Shown here: piece by piece, positions 1 through 12,000 of the stretch
How positions within the stretch are numbered: position 1 is the stretch's first letter
Layout of the letters: every line of letters starts with the position of its first letter
Source of the DNA: Burkholderiales bacterium
GTDB lineage: Bacteria; Pseudomonadota; Gammaproteobacteria; Burkholderiales; Ga0077523
Length of the DNA stretch: 34,338 nucleotides
NCBI GenBank assembly: GCA_019747905.1
Contig: JAIEQG010000104.1
Span: 1 to 34,338 of the forward strand
Direction of reading: 5' to 3'
Notes under the pieces: model-generated
Told to the model about the DNA's origin: nothing
The model's input: only the letters and a program-made list of their open reading frames with translations
Database searches by the model: none
Position numbers and translations under genes: made by a program

Positions 1-3000
1 TGCAGCAGGACGATGCGCTTCTGGATTTCGCGCTGCAGTGACTGGTTGCCCACCAGGCTCGCACTGACGCCCTCGCTCTGCAGCACGATGTTGCCGAGCG
101 CGTCGATGGTCAGGTACTGCTCGTGGTAGATGCCGGAGTCGACCGTGCCGTTGACGATCACGCGGTTCTGGGCGCTGACGGTGGTGGAGCCACCGTGGAT
201 GTCCAGGTTCACGTCGCCGCCGCCAAAGGCGTTGCTGATGGCGCTGCCCACGGCAGCCAGGGCCTCGCGATACAGATCCTTGCCGATGCCGTAGCCCACC
301 GCCTTCGTGAGCCCGGCGTCCGCGACCAGGTTGACGTCCTTGACGCTGCGGACCGTGGCGCCTGCGCGCACGTCGACCGTGTTGTGCTGGATGATCTCGC
401 CGTCGGCCTCGGGCGAGGTCTCGATCGGGAACACGGTCTTGTTCCACAGATCGGTGCGCGCCGAGACGTAGATGTCGTTTTCTGAACCCCCGGTGCTGCG
501 GCCCGCCGTGAGGTTGACGTCGTTCTGCGATTCGAGGGTGGCACCGGTGCCGATGATGATGGTGTCGGCGGTGTGGGCGCGGGCGATCGAGTGGCCCTGT
601 GCCGCCCCGGCGAGGCCGTAGGTCTTGGCGTTGGAGTTGGTGTCGATGCCTGCCGTACGTTCGCCGTTGCCGTCGGTGCCGCGGATCAGCGTGCGGGCGC
701 CCAGATTGATGTCGCCCACGCTCGTGAGCGTGGTGCCGTCGCCGACCACGACTCGCGCCTGGTTGGCCTGGGGCGAGTTCGGATTCTCGACGTTCTCGTA
801 GCGGATGATCGACTGAGCGCTGGCAATGGCGATGGCGCCGCCCGCATCCAGCTTGGCGCGGTCGCGTGCTTCCACGTCGTTGAGTGCATTCAGGTCGAAG
901 CGACCGGGCGCATCGCGGGTTCCGGAAACCGTGATGTCCACGTTGAGGCCGAGGGTGGCGGCGGTGTCGTTCGCGATGTTGGTTTCGCTCTTGGCCGCAG
1001 CGCCGTTGAAGAAACCGCCCGAGCCCGACTCGACGTTGTAGTCCGACAGCAGCGGCTTGCGAGTCCGGTTGTTGGCGTTGACGGTGAGATCCTTGGTGTC
1101 CACCAGCGCGTTGTCGCCGATGGCGGCCTCCACCTGGGAGTTGACGCGGTTGGTGGCCCAGGCGCCGCTCACGCCGACGGCGGCCGCGTTGATGCTGTTG
1201 GCGCGGCTGTTGACCGTGGCCGTGTGGTCGGCGGTGATGGCGAGGCTCTGGACGTCGATCAGCTTGCGGTTGCCAATGTCGTTGCCTTCGATCCACGAGC
1301 GGGTGGTGGTGCGGCTCACCACGTCGGCGCTGGCGGCGGCACCGGAGATCAGGCCGCCGCTGCCGGATTCGGCCTGCGCGTAGTCGTTGTCGAGGCCGAC
1401 CGCTTCGACCCTCAGGGATCCGCCGGTCACCGTGACGCCCTTGCCGAGATGGGCCTCGGTGCGCGTGGTGGCGGTGGCGGTGGACTCGTTGGAACCGATG
1501 GCGAGCAGCAACGAGACGCTGATGCCGGAGACCGCGGCCGACTGCTTCGAGTCGCTCGCGGCGCCGACCCGCGTACCGGCGCTCGGATCGCGCAGGGTGT
1601 AGTCGGGCGCACCCGGATCGGTGCCGGCCAGCGAGATCGGCACGATGTTGGGCGTGTTGGCCGTGCGGATCGCATCGTCGCGGGTGGCGGCGAGCTGGAT
1701 CGTGTTCGCGTCGCGCACCACCACGAAGTACGCGGTGTCGTTGTTCAGGTTCTGGATGCCGCTGCCGTTGAACGTCACCTCCGTGCCGGTGGTGAGCCCG
1801 TGGTTGCTGCCGAACACCAGCGAGTTGTTGGCACCCAGGGTGACGGTGCTGTAGCCGGCCGCGGCCGGATCGATGGCATTGGAGATCGACGGTCCCGAGC
1901 CGGAGTTGTCGGTGAGGGTCAGCACGATGGGTTGCGTGCCGGCCGGCGTCGGTGCCAGTGCCACGTCGGTGCGCGAGAGGCTCGAAGCGATCTTGAGAGT
2001 CTTCGAGTCGACCACCAGCGCGTAGTAGTTGGTGTTGTTGGCCAGTCCCGTGATGCCGGAGCCCTTGAACTGGATCTGCTGGCCGAACGAGAAGCCGTGG
2101 TCGTTGGCGAAGGCGATGGTGTCGCCCGTGCCGTTCACGGTCGCGGTCGCACCGATCACCGCGGGGCGGAAGGCGTCCACCAGGCTGATGCCGCCCACGA
2201 CGGCGGCGCCGGTCGGGGCGATCGTGACATCGGTGCGGACGATGCCGGTGGTCAACTGGACGGTGCGGCCGTCGACCACGCGCACGAAGTAGTCGGTGCC
2301 GCTCACCAGGCCCGGAATGCCGGCGGCGCCGGTCGGCTGGGTGTAGCGGATCTGCTGGCCGTCGGCGAATGCGTGGTCGACGTTGAAGCCGAGCAGCTGG
2401 GCGCTGTTGCCGGTACCGCCGGCGATCACGCCGATCTGCGAGAGCAGCGGAGCACCGCCCGTGGTCGTGAAGGTGGCCGTGGTCGACGCAGGCGTGCCGC
2501 CGTAGTTGACGTAGGTGCTGGCGTCGGATTGCAGCTGGATCGCCGTCGCGCTGATGCGTTCGACGTAGTAGGTGGTTCCGGTGGTGAGACCGGTGATGCC
2601 GGTGCCCGTGTAGACGACGCGGTCGCCGGTCTGGAACGGATGGGCGGCGCTGAAGGTCAGCGTGTCGGCCGCGTTGTCGACGGTGACGATGCCGTTCACC
2701 ACCGACTTGGCCACCGCGCCGACGTCGAGGAAGCTCACGTTGTTGACGGTGGTACCGCTCGGCAGGCTGATGTCGAGGGCCGTGCTGTTGTCGGTCTGCA
2801 GCTTGATGCTGTTCGCGTCCACCACCTTCACGTAGTAGGTGGCGTTCTGCGTGAGCCCGCTCACACCCGATCCGGTGGAGGAATACTCGATCGCATCGCC
2901 ATCCTTGAACGCATGCGGGGTGGCGAACACCAGCGCCCCCGTGCTGTCGACCGACGTCGAGCCGCGCAGCAGCACGTCGTTGGTGACCGGGTTGGCGAGC

Positions 3001-6000
3001 GTGATACCGGCCACGACGCCGGCGCCCGGCAGGGTGGCGATACTCACGGCGACGGGGTCGGGCGAGGTGAGCGAACTCGCGAGGCGGATGGTCCTGGCGT
3101 CCACCACCTGCACGAAGTAGGTCGCTCCCGTGGTGAGGCCGTCGATGCCGACGCCACGGTAGGTGACGCGCTGGCCGTTGGCGAGGTTATGGTTGCTGGC
3201 GAACGAGAGTGTCTCGGCCGATCCGTCCACTACCACGTTCACGTTGGCGAGCGAACTGCCGGTGCCGCTCGCGTCGGTGAGGTTCACACCCGGCACCGTG
3301 ACGGAGTTCAGGTTGCGGGCGATGTCGATCGCCTGGCCGGCCAGGGCCAGGTTGCGGGTGGACGCTAGCTTGATCGTGTTCGCATCCACGACGATCACGT
3401 AGTACTCCTGCTGATCGGTGAGGCCGGTGATCAGCGCGCCGCCCTGGCTGTCGAAGAAGACCACGTCGCCGGTCTTGAAGCGGTGCTTCGCGGCAAACGT
3501 GATGGTGTTGGCGCCGTCGTTGATGGCGCTCTGGCCGAAGGTCTTGCGGTCCATCACCGACAGGCTGGTACCGTCGCCTACCCAAGCCCGGACGTCGCCG
3601 TCGCTGCGGGTATCGCTGCGCGTGGCCACTGCGCCGAACAGCGCACCGCCTGCACTTGCCTGGGCGTTCGACGTGGCAGAGTTGCGACCACCGTGCCGCA
3701 CCTGCGACGCGCTGACGGCGATGTTGCGCGCGTCGACCACGTTGTCGGAGCCGATGTTGGCCGTCACGGTCGGTGCCGCGCTGGCGCTCGAGATCGACGC
3801 GCCGATGCCGGCACCGGCGCTGACGCTGACGCCGACGGCGGAGGCGTTGGCGGACGCGGCGCCGATGGCGCTCGTCGTCATGGACTCGTTCACGTCGATG
3901 GCCACGTCCGAACCGGTCCGCGCGATGACGGTCGGATCGGAGATGGCGTCGGCGAGGGCGCCACTGCCAGAGAAGAACAGGCCGGCGGCACCGGCGCGCG
4001 CCCTGGCCTCGGTCTGATCGTCGCTGTCGGCCAGGATCGTCAGGCTGCCCACGGTCGTGGTGGCGGCCTTGCCGACCTCGGCATCGGCACCCAGCTCTGC
4101 CGTGGTCGTGCCATCGGACTTCGCGCGAGCGTAGGAGCCGCCCACCGCGACCGCGCCGGCCGCGCCGCCCCAGGCCTCGGAAGCGAGATCGGTGTTGGTT
4201 TCCGCCTTGATGATTACCGCGTCGGCCTGTTCGATGCGGGTCGGCGTGGTCGAATTGCTGAGGACGCGGGCCGTCGCGTTGTTCTGCGCGTCCAGGTAAG
4301 CAACCGCGGCACCGAGGCCCACTGCGCCGGCCGCACCGGCATAGGCTTCGATGTCGCTGCTGTTCACGTTGCCGGTGGCGGACACGGTGATGTCGTCGCC
4401 GGCCTTGAGCACGCTGCCGGCCCCCACTTCGGCGATGGCGTTGTTGCGCACGTTGGCGAAGCCGACGGCGCCCCCGATGCCGACCACACCGCCGGCAGCG
4501 GCGCCGGCAATGATGTCGATTTCCGCGGTATCGGTCGCACTCACGACGATGTCGCCGGCAACCGCCGTGACCGTGGCGTTGGCGCCGATCGAGGCCTTGG
4601 TGGCGTTGTCGACCGTCGCCGTCGTGCTGAATTCACCCGACACCGACAGGGTATTGGTCTTGGAGTCGCTCGCCGCCTTGGCGCGCGCGGCCTGGGACGA
4701 ACTGCCGAGCGCGCCCTTCAGCTTGCTGCCCGAGATCTGGCTGGTGACGGCGGAGCTGGTGTTCTTCGATTCCGACGCCGCATCATCGGAGATGGCAGCC
4801 CCGAGATTGATCACCGACACGGCTCCCTGTACGCCGACGATACCGCCGCCGACGGCCGCCACGATCGAATCGGCGGACTTGCTGGCGGTGGCCGTGACAC
4901 TCACGTCGCGGCCGGCGCTCACGGTGACGCCGTCGCCGATGGCTGCGGCCGTCGTGTTGCGCACGGTGGTGACGTCGATGGAGGCGCCGACGCCGGCGAT
5001 GGCACCGACCGAAACGGCCCCGAGCTTCGCCTCCGTCGTGACGGCGTCGGTGGCGCTCACCGCGACATCCTGGGTCGCCGTGCTGAAGGTGGCGTCCTGA
5101 TTGATGGACGTGGTGCCGCCGTTGCGCTCGTCGATCAGCGCCTGGGTCGAGTTCTTCACGGTGTTGACGGTGACTGCACCGCCCGCACCAAGATAGCCGC
5201 CCAGGTTGCCGCTCGCGGCGTAGGTGATGAGGTCGGTCATGCTGTCCGCGCTCACCGTGGTCGTACCGCGGGCCGCGGCGTCGACGTTGCTCATGCGTGC
5301 GGTGGTATGGTTCGAGACTGAAGTCACCACCACCGAACCGCCCACGCCGGCCACGCCGCCCACCGATACGTTGCCCGCCAGCGCGCCGACGCGCGTGCCG
5401 TCGTCCATGATGCCGAGGCGGACCTCGTCGTCCGCAACGACGCGCAGGTTGCCTTCCGAGCGCAGCGTGGAACCCTCGATGAACGCCTCGTTCTCGTTGT
5501 CGATGATCAGGACGCCGACCGAACCTGCCACGCTGACGGTCCCGGCCGCTGCGCCGCTGATGACGATCGAGCTGACACGCTCGCGCGAGAGCGACTCGAC
5601 GGCGATGGCGTTGCGCGCCTTCACGTCCGAAGAATCGAGGATGTAGGCCTTGGTCGTGTTGGTGAGGATGGTGGTGTCGAGCGTGGCGCCGACACCGGCG
5701 GCGCCACCGAAGGCCAGGCTGCCGGCCTTCACGTCCACGCTGGTACTGTTCTGCGCCTTCACCTGCACCGTCTGCTGGGCATCGGCACCGGTGTTGTTGG
5801 CGTTGATGGTGGAGCCATCGATGTAGGCAAGGGTTTCGGACTCGGTCGTGGTTACCGAGACCCTGGCGGCGAGACCGACCCCACCGCCGCCGGAGGCGTT
5901 GGCGGTGATCACGTCCACGTCGTCGGACGAACGGGCGATGACACCGACGCCACGCAACGTTGTGGTGCCGGTACCTGCAGCGTTCGGCACTGTGACCGCG

Positions 6001-9000
6001 CCCTTGCCGAGGCCGGTGACCGAAGCACCGTTGGCGATGTAGGCCTGGGTGGTGCCGGTCAGCACGTTGACGGCAGCCGAACCCCCCAGACCTACGGCGC
6101 CGCCGATGGAGATGGTGCCGCCGTAGATGTCGGTGTTGTTGTTGGAATCGGCCGTCACTGCGACGCTGTGGTCGGCCGTGGCAGAGCCGCCCGAGATGAA
6201 CGACTCCACCGTGTTGTCGATCAGGTTGATCGCGGCCGAACCGGCGATGCCTGCTACGCCGCCGCCGGAACCGCCCGCGGAGATGGTGGAGATGGTCGAG
6301 GCCGACTCCGACGCCAGCCTTACGCTGCCAAGCGACGAAGTGAGAGTCGAGCCCGTGCTGGAAGCGCGGATCGTGTTGGCGATGTCGTTGTAGGCGGCGG
6401 AGGCTCCGACACCCACGTCACCGGCGATGGATACTTGTCCCGCGGCCGATTCGATGGTGGAGGTGTCGTCTCCAGTGAGGGTTACGCCGTCACGACCTGA
6501 AACCGTGGCGCCGCCGCTCACCACGGCCTCGGTGGTATTGCGAATGAAGTTGACCGAAGCGCCGCCGGCGATGGCCGTGCTGCCGGACGCGGCGATGCCC
6601 GCGGCCAGGCTCTGGATCGTTGCGGTGGAGAGTGCGGAAAGATCGACCAGGCCGGCGCTCGACGTGGCGTTTGCACCTGCGACCGTCGCACGCGTGACGT
6701 TGCCGATCTCGTTGGTGGCGACCGCGGCGCCGAACGCACCGCTGCCGGAAGCGGCGACCGAGCCGGCGATCGACTTGATCGTGGAGGTGTCGGTGGCGGT
6801 GAGATTGATCGCGCCCGTCGCGGTGGCTTGCGCGCTGTTGCCGATGCGCGCTTCGGTCACGGTGTCGATGTCGTTCAGCGTGACGGAGCCGCCCAGCGCG
6901 AACGTGCCTGCACCTGCGCCGGCCGCGGCGATCGATTCGATGGTCGAGCTCGAGGTGGCCGACAAGGCGACGCCGCCGGCCGTGGCGGTGGCACCCGACC
7001 CGGTGCCGTCCAGATAGGCGGCGACCCCCTTGGTGCCGTCACCGATGTCGTTCTTCGCCACGGACGCACCGGCCGAGGCCGTGCCGGCTCCGGAGACTGC
7101 GCCGGCCAGTGACTTGATCGTCGAGGTGTCCGTCGCTGCGAGACCGACGCCGGTGCTGGCCTTCAGCGTGCCGGCGCGGGTGTTGTCGATGCTGCGTGCG
7201 GCGTAGGCTTCGACCGTGTTGTCGATCGTGTTGACCGACGCTGCGCCGGCCAGGGCCGCATTGCCGGCGCCTGCGCCGGCCGCCGATGCGGAACGGACCG
7301 TACCCGTGGAACCTGCCGTGAGGTCGACGCGATTGGTGGTTGACTCGACCGAGGCGCCGCGCACGTAGGCGCTGATGGTGTTGGAGATGGTATTGACCGC
7401 AGCGGCGGCGCCGGCGGAAACCTTGCCCCCGCCTGCGACCGCACCCGCGAGGGAGTCGATGGCGGACGTATCGGACGCGGCGATCTTGATCGCACCGTCG
7501 GACGTGACCACGGCGCCTTCGTCGACCCGGGCCGACGTGGTGTTGTCGATCTCGTTCAGCGTTCCGGTCGCGGCCACACCCACCTTGGCGGCACCGGCAC
7601 CGCCCACCGCGATCGCCTGGATGGTGGCGTTGGAGAGCGCGGAGATGTCGAGAGTCGCATCGCCGTCGAGCGGGGCACCGCTCACGTAGGCGAGCACCCG
7701 GTTGTCCGTGGTGTTCCACGCGAACGACGCGCCGAAGCCGGCGTTGCCCGTGGCGATCCCCACGCCGCCGGTGATGGACTGGATGAGCGATGTATCGGCG
7801 GCCGAGATGGTGATCGCTCCGTCGGCAGTGCTGCCCGCGGCGGTCTTCTTCCCGCTCAGATAGGCCTGCGTGTCGGCACCGATGTCGTTCTTCGAGAAGG
7901 CGGCCGCGGCGGCCATGTTGCCGCTGCTGGCGCCGATGGCGGCGGTCACCGCGAAGATGTCGTTGTTGCTGGTGGCGCTCAAGCCCAGCGCGCCGGTCAG
8001 TTCGAGGTCGGAATTGGTGATGCGCGCATAGGTCCGGTTGTCGATGGTGTTGATACCCACCGACGCGCCGAAGCCGGCCTTGCCGCCGAAGCTCAAGGCA
8101 CCGGCCACGGCGGTGATCGAGCGCTCGTTGGTGGCGGAGACCCCGAGGCTCGCGCCTTCGATGTCCGAGTTGTTCACGTAGGCGGAAGTCTCGTCGTCGA
8201 TCGTGTTGAGCGATACCGAACCCGCCACGCCGATGCGGCCGGCGCCGGCACCGCCGGCCGTGATCGCGAGGATGCTGCCGCTGGACTTCGCGTCGACGAT
8301 GGTGGTGACCGTACCGCCCGTGGGCCGCACCACGGTGACGCCGTCGAGATAGGCGCGCGTATTGTTCGCGAAGTCGTTCATGCCGAACGAACCTGCGATG
8401 CCGTTCGATTGCTGGCTGGTGGAGATGGCGACGGCGCCCGAAACGGCGCGCAGCGTGGCCGTGTTGTCCGCGGTGACGGTCAGCAGGGTGCCGGGTTCGA
8501 GCCGGACGCCGCCGTCGGCGTAGGCGAGCGTGTCGCCCTGGATGCGGTTGACCGAAGCGTCACCCGCGAACTGGATGCCGGACTTGCTTTCCTGGCCGGT
8601 ATCCTCACCGGCGGCCTTCGGCTCTTCCTTGCCCTTCAACGCCGCCGCGAGGGAATAGGCGCCGATCTCGTTTTCCGACTTGGCGCTGATCAGGATGCCG
8701 GTGGCGCCGCCCGCGGTGCCGTTGGCGGCATCTGTCGTGGTCGGTGAATTGCCGATGAAGGCCTTGGTATCGGCATCCACCGTGTTGAGCGAGACGGTGA
8801 AACCGACGCCGATGTTGGCGCCCTTCACCACGCCGCCCGCGACGTTGAGGTCACGCACCTTGCCGGTGGACTTGACCGTGAGCGCGCCGCCGGCCTTGAC
8901 GGTCGCTCCCTCGTCGATGAACGACACCGTGTCGCTCTCGAGTGTGGTCATGGAGAACGCGCCCGACACGCCGAACTTCTCCGCGGAGCCGCCGGAGATG

Positions 9001-12000
9001 GTCATGTTGAAGAGCTTCTGCGTGCTCTCGGATTCCACCGTGATGTTTCCGGCGGCCTCGGCATCCGCCCCGTCGGCGATCCACGCCGCGGAGTCCGAGA
9101 TGGACTTGATGCCGCTGTAGGAGCCGCCGAGGCCGGCCTTGCCGCCGCCGGTGCCGCCGCTCACCGGCGTGGTGGAAATGATATCGAGGGAGAGGACGCC
9201 GACGATGTTGATGGTCTCGAGGATGTTCTCGGCCTTCACCGTGAGTGCCTGGCCGGTGTTGCGATACGCGGCGTCCTTGTTGATGCGGGCAGTGCCGCCG
9301 ATCCACGCGTGCGGGCTGTTGTCGACTGTCAGGATATTGACGCTGCCGGCGATGGCGAGCTTGCCGCCTTCTTCCGCGGCGCTGGAGGCGGAACGCACGT
9401 AGGACGTGAACAGTTCCTGCACGATGCCTTCGAAGTCGGTCGCGTAGTTCTTGATGCCTTCCCACACCGAGTCGGGTACGAAGGAATCGAGATCGAACGG
9501 GTTGGGAATCTCCGTCTTCGCATGCACGTCCACGAGATTGCCGGCGGCGACATCGCCGTCGATCCACGCATTGGCGCGGTTGCGGAAATCACCGACGGAA
9601 ACGGCGCCGGCGATCGTGGCTTTGGCATCCTCGGCTTCGGCTCCGGCGCGTACGCGGAAATCGTCCTCGATGGTGGCGTTTACGCGGACGGTGTCGTTGG
9701 CGCGGACGACCGCTCCCGGCGCGATGGAGGCGTTGACCGTGTTCGTGGCGTCGGCGTAGACGACTGCGGCGGACACGTCGATGGGCGACGCTTCGGATTC
9801 CTGGCTTTTGTCCTTGCTGTTGAGCGCGTTCTTGATGGGGTCGATCAGGCCGGAGATGGCACTCTTCGGTTCGGCGGCGGCGGAGGTCTGGTTGTCGGTC
9901 TTCGTCTCGGCCAGCACCGAGATGGTGCCGGGGATGGTCGTGGACGCGGCGAGCGTGGCGGTTGCGTTGGAGGTGAGCCACGAGAGCGAAATGGCCGCAC
10001 CCTTCGAGTCGCCCACCAGCTCCAGCGGTTCGGCGGCGGTCTCGATGGTGTTGGTGTTCAGCGCCTTCACCTTCAGATTCCCGCCGTTGACCACCGCGCC
10101 GGCGGCGATCTTCGCTTCGGAGGTGGTGGTGGTTTCGCTGATCGCGATGTTGGCGCCGGGGAGCGACTGGCCCAGGCCGACGGCCTTCGCTTCGACGGTG
10201 CTCTCGGCATTCGCCAGCACCGAGAGCGTGCCGCCGGCGGTGACGGAAGCACCGCTCTCCACCACGGCCTTCGCGTCCGACTCGGTCCTCGCGTAGGTGA
10301 TGGTGGCGATGATGCCGCCGGACATGATCTTGTTTTCCGCCTTGGACGTCGCGTTGATGGTGACGTCGCCGGTGCCGTTGATGATGGTGCCGCTGCCCAC
10401 CTTGATCTCGGCCTTGGTGTCCACGAACGAGAAGCCCGCGAGACCGGACAACTTGAGCACGCCCATGTCCGAGAGCGTCTCGGTGAACGGCGTGTCGTTG
10501 AGAGTCGTGGCCTTGGAGGTGTCGGCTGAGGCGGTGATGTCGATCTTGCCGCCCCGGATGGTGGCGCCGAGCAGCTCGATCTTCGCGGCGGCGTTGTTGT
10601 CGCGATAGGGCAGCAGATCGATCGGGGTGAACGCAGCGCTCGACGTGGCGGTCAGGGCCACGTCACCGGCGAGGAAGCTCGTGCCGCCGGCGTTGACCGC
10701 ATGCGCGAGCAGCATCGATCCGTTCTGCAGCGTGATGGTGGGCGCTTCGAGCGTGAGCGAGCCGGAATTGCCGGTGGACGCCGCGCCGAGGTGGTTGGCA
10801 CCGGTGTCGGGGCCAGCCACGGCGCGGGTCGACAACACGACGTTGGACCCGATGGTGATCGAACCCGTGGCCAGGATCTTCAGGTTGCCGCCCTGGGTGA
10901 AGACGTTCAGGGCCTGCGTCTTGTCGGCGGGGGTGGTGCCGATGTCGAGGTATTCCGGATCGATCAGGATGCTGCCGGCCGCGCCGTTGGCTGCCGTGAC
11001 CAGGAAGCTGCCGCCGTCGATCGCCACGCGCGTGCGACCGCTGAAGTCGATGAAGCCGCCGTCACCGGAGATGTCGCCGCCGCGCGCATCGAGTCTCGCG
11101 TTGCCGCGCATCAAGGCTTCCTGGGTGGCCCACGTGAGGATCTCGCCGCCGCGCGAGTTGCTGCCGCGGCCACGGGCGGAGATCAGGGCGTCATCCGAGA
11201 CGTCCAGCCGGTTGCCGGCGCGCATCACCACCTTGCCACCCGCGACGTTGTTCGCCCCGTCCGACGCGACGGTGCCGGTGTTGGTGATGTCGTTGGAGGC
11301 GAGGATCTCGATCACGCCGTTCTCGACGCGGATCGTGTCTGCGTTCTGGAGCCCCGCGACGTTGACCACGTCGCTGAAGTCCACTTTCGCGTGCTGGTAC
11401 ACCGCGCCGGAGAGGATCGCCCCGGCGTTGATCACGTTGCCCGCCTGGATGCGCACGTCGGTGCTGGCGTTGATGCGGCCTTGCACCCACACGAGTCCGT
11501 TGGCGTTGATCGGCACCTGGCCCGCCAGCACTTGCGCGGTGGCGGCCCCGTTGGGCAGGCCATTGGTGTCGAAGAACGAATCCGTGAAGCCCTTGGTCGG
11601 CGTGATGAGCGTGAGCGCGCCGGCGTTGATCACGCCTTCGCGGCCGACGATGATGCCGTGCGGGTTCAGGAAGAAGACGTTGCCGCCGATGTTGCCGCCC
11701 TGGACGGCATTCAGGATGCCGTCGATGCGGGTGGTCTCGCCATGGACCAGGTTGATCAGGTTCGAAGCGGCCTGCGGCACATGGAGGTTGACCGTGTTGC
11801 CGCTCCAGACGTCGAACCGCTGGAAGGAATTGAAGGCGTTCGGGCCGATGACCGACGCGGTCGTGACGTCGGTGACATGGCCCTGGACCGAGATGCTGGT
11901 CGCCGTCTGGCCGTCGGTGATGACCTGCTGGGCAGCTGCACCGAGGGGATGGATGGCGAAAGCGGTGGCGATCGCTGCTGCGCACGGATTGAGGCGCAGT

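Noticed and set aside
573..5321. Very long open frames on the plus strand opposite the adhesin (573-3368, 3483-5321 and 10701-12062)
   Set aside because: They are antisense shadows: Arg/Gly/Asp/Val-rich translations without domains, caused by the high GC and biased codon use of the minus-strand gene, whose frame is continuous and recognisable.
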